Of a stretch of 64,000 nucleotides of DNA, positions 35,408 through 46,381 are shown piece by piece. How positions within the stretch are numbered: position 1 is the first letter of the stretch; each line of letters starts with the position of its first letter. This DNA comes from Mycolicibacterium sp. P9-22 (GTDB lineage: Bacteria > Actinomycetota > Actinomycetes > Mycobacteriales > Mycobacteriaceae), in assembly GCF_008329585.1 (NCBI RefSeq), contig NZ_NPKP01000002.1, forward strand, positions 310,001-374,000, given 5' to 3'. Below the pieces are notes generated by a model. The model was not told where the DNA came from and did no database searches. It saw only the letters and a program-made list of their open reading frames with translations. Made by a program: the position numbers and the translations under genes.

Positions 35408-36388
35408 CTATCGGCCCAACGCCGGGCCGATCGTGGTGTTCCAGGACTCCTGCATCTCCGACTCGAACAGGCCCCAGGTGTGAGAACCATCGGGGCGCAC
35501 CACGTAGGTGATCGGAATGCCTGCTGCCGCAGCGTTATCGGCAAATACTCTGGTGCTGTCGGCGATGATCCGCTCGATCAGTCCACCGGTGATGTTGGGC
35601 CCGAATCCGGGCGGCAGCTTGTCGACCTCGCCCACATTGCCGGAGGCGGATGCCGCGACATACACGGCGACACCGGCGAGTTTCGCCACGTTGAGCGAAG
35701 GATCGTGGGCCACCCACAGCGGGCCGCCGGCCGGACCCCACATCGCATCGGCGCTGGCACCGCCGCCCATCAGGGTGATCGAGACCTGCTGCGGATTGGC
35801 GGCCGGGGTGAGCAGGCCGCTGTAGGAGCCGACGGCTCGGTACAGGCCGGGCGCCTGGATCGCATAGTCGACGGCGGTGCCGCCGGTGCTCGACAGACCG
35901 CCGACCGCGTTGCGCCCGTTGGTGTTGTATTCGGCATCGATCAGCGGGGGCAGTTCCTGGGTCATATAGGTCTGGTACTGCTTGCCGGGATCAGCCACCC
36001 AGTTGGTGAACCAGCTGAACTGTCCGCCCAGCGGAGAGACCACATTGACGTTCTTGCCTGCGAAGAAGCCCGGGATGTCGGCCATTCCGAACCAGCTCTT
36101 GGTGCCCGGCGCCCACAGCCCACCCGGGTCGAGGTTGTCCCCGCCGTCGATGCCCGGCAACAGATAGAACGTGGGCGATCCGCTACGCGCCGCCTTGTAG
36201 ACGTCGTTGACGATCACCTTGTTCATCGACGGCGAGAACACCGAGACCTTGTCCCACCGGTCGTTGACGTGCTCGATGCCGGTGATGTGTGCCGCCTCCG
36301 CGGTGGCGGCCGGCGGAATCGCCAGCAGGCTGAAAACCACGGCCATCACCACGGCAAGCGCGTATTTCCCGCGCGGCAGGCTGCTCAT
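35408..36388 (-). CDS. Secreted mycolyltransferase-like esterase (Ag85/FbpD fold)
   Basis: A 326-residue exported protein with a Sec signal (LAVVMAVVFSLLAIPPAATAEA) and an esterase-D/antigen 85 type alpha/beta fold. FYLLPGIDGGDN is near the start, the nucleophile elbow GLSSTGGTAVDYA holds Ser, and the late GSHTWGLFE supplies His. The usual Ag85 substrate-binding Trp/Phe pattern is only partly kept, so transfer of mycolates is not certain; it could be a simple esterase. It faces the MerR gene with no intergenic space, and a 22-bp dyad lies 46 bp upstream of its ATG. Confidence 0.82.
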   Translation of the reverse strand: MSSLPRGKYALAVVMAVVFSLLAIPPAATAEAAHITGIEHVNDRWDKVSVFSPSMNKVIVNDVYKAARSGSPTFYLLPGIDGGDNLDPGGLWAPGTKSWFGMADIPGFFAGKNVNVVSPLGGQFSWFTNWVADPGKQYQTYMTQELPPLIDAEYNTNGRNAVGGLSSTGGTAVDYAIQAPGLYRAVGSYSGLLTPAANPQQVSITLMGGGASADAMWGPAGGPLWVAHDPSLNVAKLAGVAVYVAASASGNVGEVDKLPPGFGPNITGGLIERIIADSTRVFADNAAAAGIPITYVVRPDGSHTWGLFESEMQESWNTTIGPALGR

Positions 36389-36433
36389 GGGCCGAGTATG
36401 TCGTCAAGATCACCCGCGCGCAGGGCTTACGGT

Positions 36434-36455
36434 GTCATTCGTTCGGATGAATGAC
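36434..36455. promoter_or_regulatory. Inverted repeat upstream of the secreted esterase
   Basis: GTCATTC-N8-GAATGAC lies in the 110-bp space between the esterase start and the guaA stop. It could be an esterase operator or part of a guaA 3' structure. There is no T-run, so operator is favoured. Confidence 0.45.
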
Positions 36456-36498
36456 CGCCGATTGAATTGACAGAAACGTCATCTCGCGTGCGGTGGCG

Positions 36499-38058
36499 TC
36501 ACTCCCACTCGATGGTGCCGGGCGGTTTGCTGGTCACGTCCAGCACCACCCGGTTGACCTCGGGCACCTCATTGGTGATCCGGGTCGAAATCCGTTCCAG
36601 TACCTCATAGGGCACCCGGGTCCAGTCGGCGGTCATGGCGTCCTCACTGGACACCGGGCGCAGCACGATGGGGTGACCGTAGGTACGTCCGTCACCCTGC
36701 ACACCCACCGAGCGGACATCGGCCAGCAGCACCACCGGGCACTGCCAGATCTGCTGATCCAGCCCGGCCGATGTCAGTTCCTCACGGGCGATCGAATCGG
36801 CGCGTCGCAGCGTGTCCAGCCGTGCCGCGGTCACCTCGCCGACGATGCGGATACCCAGACCGGGTCCGGGAAACGGTTGGCGGCCAACGATTTCCTCGGG
36901 CAGACCGAGTTCGCGACCGACCGCGCGCACCTCGTCCTTGAACAGCAGGCGCAGCGGCTCGACGAGCTTGAACTTCAGGTCGTCGGGCAGACCGCCGACA
37001 TTGTGGTGGCTCTTGATGTTCGCGGTGCCCGCACCGCCACCGGACTCCACGACATCCGGGTAGAGGGTGCCCTGCACCAGGAAATCGACCTCGGGTCCAC
37101 CACCCTGGACCACGTCGCGGACAGCGCCCTCGAATGCGCGGATGAACTCCCGGCCGATGATCTTGCGCTTGCCCTCCGGGTTGGTCACCCCGGCCAGCGC
37201 CTCCAGGAAGCGGTCGGCCACGTCGACGGTGATCAGCTTGGCCCCGGTGGCCGCGACGAAGTCGCGTTGTACCTGGGCGCGTTCCCCGGCCCGCAACAGG
37301 CCGTGATCGACGAACACGCAGGTCAACCGGTCGCCGATGGCTCGCTGCACCAGCGCTGCGGCGACCGCGGAATCCACCCCGCCGGACAACCCGCAGATCG
37401 CCTGGCCGTCGCCGATCTGGTCGCGGACCTGCGCGATCAGCTGCTCGGCGATATTGGCGGGTGTCCAGGCAGGCCCGATGCCGGCGAACTCGTGCAGGAA
37501 GCGGCTCAGCACCTGCTGGCCGTGCGGGGAGTGCAGGACCTCCGGGTGATACTGCACCCCGGCGAGGCGACGGGCCCGGTTCTCGAAGGCCGCCACCGGC
37601 GCGCCGGAACTGACGGCGACCACGTCGAAACCCTCGGGGGCTTCGGTGACCGCGTCGCCGTGGCTCATCCACACCGGCTGGTTGTCAGGAAGGTCCGAAT
37701 GCAGCTGTCCGCCAGTGACATTCATTTCGGTGCGGCCGTATTCGCTGGTCCCGGTGCGGGCGACGGTGCCACCGAGCGCCTGCGCCATCGCCTGGAAGCC
37801 GTAGCAGATACCGAACACCGGGACGTCCAGGTCGAACAGCGCCGGATCCAGCCGCGGTGCCCCGTCGGCGTACACGCTGGCCGGACCGCCGGAGAGCACG
37901 ATCGCCTGCGGATCCCGGGCCTTGATCTCCTCGACCGTCGCGGTGTGCGGGATGACCTCGGAGAACACCCGCGCCTCGCGGACACGGCGTGCGATCAGCT
38001 GGGCGTACTGCGCCCCGAAGTCGATGACGAGAACGGGGCGGGTAGGGGCTGCTTCCAC
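36499..38058 (-). CDS. guaA: GMP synthase (glutamine-hydrolysing)
   Basis: A 519-residue two-domain enzyme. Class I glutamine amidotransferase at residues about 10-200 ([21 protein letters not shown]; nucleophile Cys in [20 protein letters not shown]). ATP-pyrophosphatase domain with the P-loop [14 protein letters not shown], and dimerisation domain ending [15 protein letters not shown]. It converts XMP to GMP. The GTG start is at 38058, 16 bp after the uracil phosphoribosyltransferase stop, making guaA the last gene of the URC1-URC4-upp-guaA unit. In M. tuberculosis guaA instead neighbours phyA/idsA, so this upstream arrangement differs. Confidence 0.97.
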   Translation of the reverse strand: MEAAPTRPVLVIDFGAQYAQLIARRVREARVFSEVIPHTATVEEIKARDPQAIVLSGGPASVYADGAPRLDPALFDLDVPVFGICYGFQAMAQALGGTVARTGTSEYGRTEMNVTGGQLHSDLPDNQPVWMSHGDAVTEAPEGFDVVAVSSGAPVAAFENRARRLAGVQYHPEVLHSPHGQQVLSRFLHEFAGIGPAWTPANIAEQLIAQVRDQIGDGQAICGLSGGVDSAVAAALVQRAIGDRLTCVFVDHGLLRAGERAQVQRDFVAATGAKLITVDVADRFLEALAGVTNPEGKRKIIGREFIRAFEGAVRDVVQGGGPEVDFLVQGTLYPDVVESGGGAGTANIKSHHNVGGLPDDLKFKLVEPLRLLFKDEVRAVGRELGLPEEIVGRQPFPGPGLGIRIVGEVTAARLDTLRRADSIAREELTSAGLDQQIWQCPVVLLADVRSVGVQGDGRTYGHPIVLRPVSSEDAMTADWTRVPYEVLERISTRITNEVPEVNRVVLDVTSKPPGTIEWE

Positions 38059-38074
38059 CCGGACAGTCTAGTCG

Positions 38075-38710
<636 letters not shown>

Positions 38711-38729
38711 CGACGATCCTTTCGACATG

Positions 38730-39940
38730 TCAGAAGACGGTGCCGTCGCTGATGACGGTGAGCGGTGGCAGCCCGCCGCGTAACCGCTGGGCAAGTGCGC
38801 GCCCGGCCGCCCAGCTGCCGCCTTCGAGGACACAGGCCAGCGGCAGTTGCTCAGCGGTGACGCCGAGTCGCTCCCGCACCAGGACGGCGAGCTCATCGAG
38901 CAACGCGACGGTGAGCGCGCGCCACTCCACCACGAGTTCGTCGGCCGGTGTCCATCCGCGTTCGGCCCAGCCGGGATCGCGGAGCCGCAGCACACCGGTG
39001 TCCAGGAACAGCCCGCCGTTTCGGTATTCGGGGAGCCCGGTCAGTGCGTCGAGCCCGCTCACCTGCGCGCCGGCCCAGCCGAACGGCTCCAGCAGTGAAT
39101 AGGTCAGCCACTGCGAGAGTTTGTGAAAGGGCACCCAGCCCGCGGTGGCACCGGCACCCGGTACCGCGTCGTGTTGCCAGCAGTCGCCGAGCGGCTCACC
39201 TTCGATGGCGTTGTCGGCCAGCCAGATTCGCGACATGGTGGACAGCAGTGCCGACAGGATGTCGTGGGCGGCCACCGTCGGCGTGCCCGCATCGGTGACC
39301 AGCAGGTCGTACAGCCCGCCCGGGCGGCCCGGGGTTCCGAACACTGCCGGCTGGTCTGCCAGCGCGGCTCCGAGCCGGCGCAGCAGGTCGACCCGGCCCT
39401 CGAACCCGACGAGTGGATTGTCGGCGCCCAACTGAAAGGCCGTCGCCAACGCGCCGGCGTCCAGCCCGGTCAGCCCGGCGGCGTCGGCCTGCAGGGGATG
39501 GTCGGGATCCGAGGAGAAGTTGCCTGCGGTGAAGGCATGCCAACTGGCCACCCCCAGCCCCTCCGAGCGCGTGAGCTTCAGCCCGGTCTCGGTTTCGCGG
39601 TAGCTCCAGTCGGGGCCGGCTCCGGCGTCGAGCAGCACGCTGACCACCGTCAGGTCGATCATCGCGCGGGCCCGCCCCGGTCGGTCGAGGTCTCCGAGCA
39701 GGCCCTCGAGTTCGGTTCTGCGATCCACACCGCCGGCCTCGAAGTGCCGCCATCGGCTGTGGAACGGGATGACCAGGTCGGGAAACCGCGCCGCGGTCAG
39801 ATCGGCGACCTCGGTCGCCGCGGCACCCATGGCGCCGTCGTGCACGGTGAACCAGGCCGAGTCGCCGGTCCGCGCGCGATTCAGCAGGTGTTGGGACCGG
39901 GCCCGGATCTCAGCTGTGTTGCGCAGTGTCGCCGCGGGGG

Positions 39941-39944
<4 letters not shown>
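38730..39944 (-). CDS. DUF1688 protein, URC4 (uracil catabolism) homologue
   Basis: A 404-residue cytoplasmic protein of the DUF1688 family. The typical features are the start [29 protein letters not shown], the repeated [12 protein letters not shown] and FSSDP segment, [19 protein letters not shown] and [15 protein letters not shown]. In yeast the family member Urc4 is required for uracil use as nitrogen source, and loss leads to ribosylurea accumulation, implying that it acts on that or a nearby intermediate. The GTG start at 39944 overlaps the upstream URC1-like stop by 4 bp. The biochemical activity of the family is not settled. Confidence 0.85.
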
Positions 39945-41194
<1,250 letters not shown>

Positions 41195-41251
41195 GCCGGC
41201 TCCTCCTCGCAGGCGAACCCGCAACAACAGTGCGACAGCCTTGTCACCCGC

Positions 41252-41257
41252 ATTGTA
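41252..41257 (-). promoter_or_regulatory. Putative -10 element of the URC operon
   Basis: On the minus strand this reads TACAAT within GATACAAT, a good -10 hexamer about 58 bp upstream of the URC1-like GTG. The expected -35 position (about 41275-41280) has no TTGACA match and falls inside a perfect palindrome, consistent with regulated transcription. Confidence 0.45.
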
Positions 41258-41269
41258 TCAGCGCACACG

Positions 41270-41285
41270 TTGCCCGACCGGGCAA
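41270..41285. promoter_or_regulatory. Palindromic operator candidate for the URC operon
   Basis: TTGCCCG-AC-CGGGCAA is a perfect 7+7 inverted repeat with a 2-bp centre. It sits over the expected -35 region of the minus-strand URC operon and 118 bp before the plus-strand HAD gene. No regulator gene is adjacent, so the binder is unknown. Confidence 0.55.
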
Positions 41286-41402
41286 GTGAATAGCCGTGCG
41301 CACCAGACCTTTTCAGCACAGCTGCACCGTCGGTTCGCCTCGGGTGTTTAAAAGCACCACTCAGGTGGTGATTCAGGAGTCGGGGACGAGAGTGAGGTTG
41401 CT

Positions 41403-42137
41403 GTGCTGGGGCTGCCCGACGAGGTGCGCGCGTGTCTGTTCGACCTGGACGGCGTGCTGACCGACACCGCGAGTGTGCACAAGAAAGCGTGGAAGGCGAT
41501 GTTCGACGACTATCTGCGCAAACACGCGGAACGCACCGGGGACCGGTTCGTGCCGTTCGATATCGAGACCGACTATCTGCAGTACATCGACGGGAAACCG
41601 CGCGAGGACGGAGTCCGATCCATGTTGGCCAGCCGCGGAATCGAACTGCCCGAAGGTGGACCGCAGGATCCCGGCGACGCCGAAACGGTGCATGGGCTGG
41701 GAAACCGCAAGAATGCGATGTTCCACGAGACCCTGCGCGCTGACGGCGTGGAGGTCTTCGAGGGTTCGCGGCGCTATCTGGAGGCGGCCGCGAGCGCCGG
41801 GCTGCGCCGCGCGGTGGTGTCTTCCAGCGCGAACACCCGCGAGGTCCTCGACATCACCGGACTGGCCGAGTTCGTCGAACATCGGGTCGACGGCGTGACG
41901 CTGCGCGCAGAACACCTTCCCGGCAAACCGGCGCCCGACAGCTTCGTCCGGGCCGCCGCGCTGCTCGAGGTCCCACCCGCTCACGCCGCGGTCTTCGAGG
42001 ACGCATTGTCCGGGGTGGCCGCCGGTCGCGCCGGGAATTTCGGATTCGTGGTGGGGGTCGATCGGGTGGGGCAGGCCGAGGCACTGCGCCACCACGGTGC
42101 CGACATCGTCGTGGCCGATCTGGCGGAACTGCTCTAG
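41403..42137 (+). CDS. Beta-phosphoglucomutase-like HAD hydrolase
   Basis: A 244-residue HAD protein of the beta-phosphoglucomutase branch: motif [30 protein letters not shown] in the cap region, VVSSSANTR (motif II), GKPAPDSF (motif III) and [16 protein letters not shown] (motif IV). It corresponds to Rv3400 and most likely interconverts beta-glucose 1-phosphate and glucose 6-phosphate. The GTG at 41403 is used; the M. tuberculosis protein has a longer N-terminus. Stop and next start overlap (TAGTG), coupling it to a GH65 enzyme that could supply beta-glucose 1-phosphate. Confidence 0.87.
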   Translation: MLGLPDEVRACLFDLDGVLTDTASVHKKAWKAMFDDYLRKHAERTGDRFVPFDIETDYLQYIDGKPREDGVRSMLASRGIELPEGGPQDPGDAETVHGLGNRKNAMFHETLRADGVEVFEGSRRYLEAAASAGLRRAVVSSSANTREVLDITGLAEFVEHRVDGVTLRAEHLPGKPAPDSFVRAAALLEVPPAHAAVFEDALSGVAAGRAGNFGFVVGVDRVGQAEALRHHGADIVVADLAELL

Positions 42138-44509
42138 TGGCCGAGATGATCACCGACGACGCGTACCCGGTGGAGCCCTGGCAGCTACGCGAGACCCGGC
42201 TGAACCTGGATCTGCTGGCGCAGTCGGAATCGTTGTTCGCCTTGTCGAACGGACACATCGGGCTGCGCGGCAACCTCGACGAAGGCGAACCGCACGGTCT
42301 GCCCGGCACCTACCTGGCGGGGTTCTACGAGACGCGTCCGCTGCCCTATGCCGAGGCCGGTTTCGGCTATCCCGAGGCCGGCCAGACCGTCGTCGACGTC
42401 ACCAACGGCAAGCTCATCCGGCTGCTGGTCGACGACGAGCCCTTCGACATCCGATACGGCGAACTGATCGACCACGAGCGGACCCTGGACCTACGCGCGG
42501 GGACCCTCACCCGGCGCGCCCACTGGCGATCACCCGCCGGCAAGCAGGTGCGCATCGTGTCGACCAGACTGGTTTCGCTCGCCCACCGCAGCATTGCCGC
42601 GATCGAGTACGTCGTCGAGGCGGTCGATGAATTCGTCCGTGTGACAGTGCAATCCGAGTTGGTCGCCAACGAGGACCAACCGGCGACGTCCGGCGACCCA
42701 CGGGTGTCCGCCGTGCTGACGCATCCCCTGCACGCCGTCCACCACGAGGGCAGGGACCAGGGCGCGCTGCTGGTGCACCGCACCACCGGTAGCGGGCTCA
42801 TGATGGCTGCCGCGATGGATCACGAAGTCGAGGTGCCGGGCCGGGTCGACATCAGCTCGGCGGCCTACGAGGATCTGGCCTGCACGACCGTCATCTGCGG
42901 GCTGCGCCCCGGACAGCAGCTGCGGATCGTCAAGTACCTCGCGTACGGGTGGTCCAGTCTTCGATCGCGGCCCGCTCTGCGCGATCAGGCCTCAGCGGCC
43001 ATCGCCGGCGCACGCTACAGCGGGTGGCAGGGATTGCTGGACTCCCAACGTGCCTACCTCGACGAGTTCTGGGATTGCGCCGATGTCGAGGTCGAGGGTG
43101 ACCCTGATTGCCAGCAAGCTGTCCGCCTGGGACTGTTCCACGTGCTCCAGGCCAGCGCCCGTGCCGAGCGCCGGGCGATCGCAGGCAAAGGGCTCACCGG
43201 CACCGGCTATGACGGTCATGCCTTCTGGGACACCGAGGGATACGTGCTTCCGGTGCTCACCTACACGAAGCCGGAGGCGGCCGCCGACGCGTTGCAGTGG
43301 CGGGCGTCGACGCTGGATTCCGCCCGGGAGCGGGCGGTGGTGCTGGACCTGCAGGGCGCCAGCTTCCCGTGGCGCACCATCCGCGGCGAGGAGTGTTCGG
43401 CGTACTGGCCGGCAGGCACGGCGGCCTGGCACATCAACGCCACCATCGCGATGGCCTTCGAGCGTTATCGCGTTGTCACCGGCGATGATTCGCTGGAGAA
43501 GAAATGCGGGCTGGCGGTGCTGGTGGACACTGCCCGCTTGTGGATATCGCTGGGCCACCACGACCGCCACCGGGTCTGGCACCTGGACGGCGTGACCGGA
43601 CCCGACGAGTACACCGCGGTGGTCCGCGACAACGTGTTCACCAATCTGATGGCCGCGCACAACCTGCGGGTGGCCGCCGATGCGTGCCTGCGCCACCCCG
43701 AGGAGTCCTTCGCGATGGGAGTGACCACCGAGGAGGCGGCGGCCTGGTGCGACGCCGCCGACGCCGCGCACATCCCGTTCGACGACGAGCTGGGTGTTCA
43801 TCCGCAGTGCGAGGGGTTCACCACCCTCGCCGAATGGGACTTCGACTCCAACACCACCTATCCGCTGCTGATGAACGAACCCTATGTGCGGCTCTACCCC
43901 GCGCAGGTGCTCAAACAGGCCGATGTGGTGCTCGCCATGCATTGGCTGGGCCACGCGTTCACTGCCGAGGAGAAGTCTCGCAACGTCGACTATTACGAGC
44001 GGCGCACCACCCGTGACTCCTCGTTGTCGGCGTGCACGCAGGCCGTCATGTGCGCCGAGGTCGGGCACCTGGAACTCGCACATGACTACACGTATGAGGC
44101 CGCCATGATCGACCTGCGCGATCTGCACAACAACACCCGCGACGGCCTGCACATGGCATCGCTGGCCGGCGCCTGGACCGCCCTGGTCGCCGGATTCGGT
44201 GGCCTGCGTGATGACGAGGGCATTCTGGCGTTGGATCCACACCTGCCCGACGGCATCTCACGCCTGCGGTTCCGATTGCGCTGGAGAGACTTTCGGGTGA
44301 CCGTCGATGCCGGTCACCAGGAGGTCACCTACACGGTTCGCGATGGGCCACACGACTCGCTGACCATCTGCCACGCCGGCGAAGAACTGGTGCTGAGCAC
44401 CGACGCCCCCACCACCGTGGCCGTGCGGCCCCGTCGTGCGCTGCTGCCGACGCCGCCACAGCCGCCCGGTCGCGAACCGGTGCGCCGACAGCTCCGCCGT
44501 GCGCACTGA
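42137..44509 (+). CDS. Glycoside hydrolase family 65 phosphorylase (maltose/trehalose/kojibiose phosphorylase-like)
   Basis: A 790-residue GH65 protein matching Rv3401. N-terminal beta-sandwich domain (about 1-270, with ESLFALSNGHIGLRGNLDEGEP), linker, (alpha/alpha)6 barrel with ARAERRAIAGKGLTGTGYDGHAFWDTEGY and the general acid Glu491 in DGVTGPDEY, and a small C-terminal domain. Inverting phosphorylases of this family split alpha-glucosides with phosphate to beta-glucose 1-phosphate, which the coupled phosphoglucomutase would convert to glucose 6-phosphate. The disaccharide is not identifiable. The start is GTG at 42137. Confidence 0.88.
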   Translation: MAEMITDDAYPVEPWQLRETRLNLDLLAQSESLFALSNGHIGLRGNLDEGEPHGLPGTYLAGFYETRPLPYAEAGFGYPEAGQTVVDVTNGKLIRLLVDDEPFDIRYGELIDHERTLDLRAGTLTRRAHWRSPAGKQVRIVSTRLVSLAHRSIAAIEYVVEAVDEFVRVTVQSELVANEDQPATSGDPRVSAVLTHPLHAVHHEGRDQGALLVHRTTGSGLMMAAAMDHEVEVPGRVDISSAAYEDLACTTVICGLRPGQQLRIVKYLAYGWSSLRSRPALRDQASAAIAGARYSGWQGLLDSQRAYLDEFWDCADVEVEGDPDCQQAVRLGLFHVLQASARAERRAIAGKGLTGTGYDGHAFWDTEGYVLPVLTYTKPEAAADALQWRASTLDSARERAVVLDLQGASFPWRTIRGEECSAYWPAGTAAWHINATIAMAFERYRVVTGDDSLEKKCGLAVLVDTARLWISLGHHDRHRVWHLDGVTGPDEYTAVVRDNVFTNLMAAHNLRVAADACLRHPEESFAMGVTTEEAAAWCDAADAAHIPFDDELGVHPQCEGFTTLAEWDFDSNTTYPLLMNEPYVRLYPAQVLKQADVVLAMHWLGHAFTAEEKSRNVDYYERRTTRDSSLSACTQAVMCAEVGHLELAHDYTYEAAMIDLRDLHNNTRDGLHMASLAGAWTALVAGFGGLRDDEGILALDPHLPDGISRLRFRLRWRDFRVTVDAGHQEVTYTVRDGPHDSLTICHAGEELVLSTDAPTTVAVRPRRALLPTPPQPPGREPVRRQLRRAH

Positions 44510-44554
44510 GCGATCACCTGGATGCCCGACGCGACGTCGAGTGCGGTCGGTGAA

Positions 44555-46312
44555 TCAGCCCGCCTGCGGCGAGCGGGTGAGCCCCGAGTTGACCGGTTCG
44601 ATCGGTAGCCTGCGCAACGCGGCGGGCGCTTCCGCGGGCACAACCGGGCGCACCGGCGCGATCGGATCCAGCCGGCGGTAGCGCTCGCCCTGCGGCGGAC
44701 GCAGATCCGCCTCACCCTTGTTCGGCCACAGCGCCGCGGCCCGCTCCGCCTGCGCAGTGATCGAGAGTGACGGATTGACCCCGAGGTTGGCCGAAATAGC
44801 CGCTCCGTCGGTCACATACAGCGTCGGATAGTTGTACACCCGCTGATAGGGGTCGATGACGCCGCTGTCCGCGCTGTCGCCGATGGCCGCGCCACCCAGG
44901 AAGTGGGCCGTCAGCGGAATGTTGAACAATTCACCCCAGGTGCCGCCCGCGACGCCGTCGATCTTCTCGGCGATGCGGCGGGTGACCTCGTTACCGGCCG
45001 GGATCCAGGTCGGGTTCGGTTCACCGTGCCCCTGCTTGGACGACAGCAGCCTCTTGCCCAGCGGCCCGCGCTTGGTGAAGGTGGTGATCGAGTTGTCCAG
45101 GTGCTGCATCACCAGCGCGATGACGGTGCGTTCGCTCCAGTCCCGCGGGTTGAGCAGCCGGATCACCCCGCGCGGATCCTGGCCGGCCTGATCAAGGAAC
45201 TGCCGCCACCTGGGCACATCGGTGCCCTGCGGGCCGGCGCCATCGGTCATCAGTGTCTGCAGCAGGCCCATCGCGTTGGACCCCTTGCCGTAGCGCACCG
45301 GTTCGACGTGGGTGTCGGGCGTCGGGTGGATCGAGGACGTGATGGCCACCCCGTGCGTCAGATCCAGCTCCGATGTCACCGACAGCGTCTGCGCACCCAC
45401 GATGGATTCCGAGTTGGTGCGGGTCAGCACGCCGAGACGCTGTGACAGCCGGGGCAGTTTCCCGGTGTCGCGCATCTTGAACAGCAGCTTCTGGGTGTTG
45501 TAGGTGCCCGCCGCAACGATCAGGTTGGTGGCGGTGAAGGTCTTGCGTTTACGCCGCAGCTTGCTGCCGGTCCGCGCCGTGCTGACCTCCCACAGGCCGT
45601 CGGCCCGCTGACTGAAGCCGGTCACCGTCGTCATCGGATGCACCTGTGCGCCAGCGGATTCCGCCAGCCCCAGGTAGTTCTTCACCAGGGTGTTCTTGGC
45701 ACCGTGCCGGCAGCCCGTCATGCATTCGCCGCATTCGGTGCAGCCGGTGCGGGCCGGGCCCGCCCCGCCGAAGTACGGGTCCGGAACGGTCTTACCGGGG
45801 GTTTTCTCGCCGTCCGGTCCGAAGAACACGCCCACCGGCGTGGCGACGAAGGTGTCGCCGACGCCCATGTCGTCGGCGACCTCTTTCATCAGGCGGTCGG
45901 CATCGGTGAAGGTCGGGTTCTGCACCACCCCGAGCATGCGCTGCGCCTGCTCGTAGTGCGGCATCAACTCGGAGCGCCAATCGGTGATATCCGACCACTG
46001 CTTGTCCGCGAAGAACGGCTCCGGCGGCACGTAGAGGGTGTTGGCGTAGTTCAGCGAACCGCCGCCGACCCCGGCACCGGCCAGGATCATGCAGTTGCGC
46101 AGCAGATGGATGCGCTGGATGCCGTACATCCCCAACTGCGGAGCCCAGAGGAACTTGCGCAGGTTCCAGGAGGTCTTTGCGAACTCCGCGTCGGCAAACC
46201 TTCGGCCGGCCTCCAGCACCCCCACGCGGTAGCCCTTTTCGGTGAGCCGCAGGGCGCTGACGCTACCGCCGAATCCCGAGCCAATGATCAAGACGTCGTA
46301 GTCAGGCTGCAT
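44555..46312 (-). CDS. choD: GMC-family oxidoreductase, ChoD-type (putative cholesterol oxidase)
   Basis: A 585-residue FAD-dependent GMC oxidoreductase. FAD motif VLIIGSGFGGSVSALRLTEKG (residues about 7-27), GAGVGGGSLNYANTLYVPP, a cysteine-rich TGCTECGECMTGCRHGAKNTLVKNY segment and a late NPSLSITAQAERAAALWP. It matches M. tuberculosis ChoD (Rv3409c). Despite the name, a cholesterol oxidase role for this lineage is disputed, and other sterol or alcohol substrates are possible. The Cys cluster could hold an Fe-S or disulfide centre. Minus strand, 69 bp downstream of guaB3, as in M. tuberculosis. Confidence 0.9.
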   Translation of the reverse strand: MQPDYDVLIIGSGFGGSVSALRLTEKGYRVGVLEAGRRFADAEFAKTSWNLRKFLWAPQLGMYGIQRIHLLRNCMILAGAGVGGGSLNYANTLYVPPEPFFADKQWSDITDWRSELMPHYEQAQRMLGVVQNPTFTDADRLMKEVADDMGVGDTFVATPVGVFFGPDGEKTPGKTVPDPYFGGAGPARTGCTECGECMTGCRHGAKNTLVKNYLGLAESAGAQVHPMTTVTGFSQRADGLWEVSTARTGSKLRRKRKTFTATNLIVAAGTYNTQKLLFKMRDTGKLPRLSQRLGVLTRTNSESIVGAQTLSVTSELDLTHGVAITSSIHPTPDTHVEPVRYGKGSNAMGLLQTLMTDGAGPQGTDVPRWRQFLDQAGQDPRGVIRLLNPRDWSERTVIALVMQHLDNSITTFTKRGPLGKRLLSSKQGHGEPNPTWIPAGNEVTRRIAEKIDGVAGGTWGELFNIPLTAHFLGGAAIGDSADSGVIDPYQRVYNYPTLYVTDGAAISANLGVNPSLSITAQAERAAALWPNKGEADLRPPQGERYRRLDPIAPVRPVVPAEAPAALRRLPIEPVNSGLTRSPQAG

Positions 46313-46381
46313 CAGGACAGTATGGACCTACCGACAGGTAACTTTCTAGACAGGAGTGCCTAACTTGTAAAGAAAAGCTGA

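Noticed and set aside
41355..41370. CACCAC-TCAG-GTGGTG as a terminator or operator before the HAD gene
   Set aside because: Arms are only 6 bp and it lies in the expected 5' region of the HAD gene without T-run; too weak to call.
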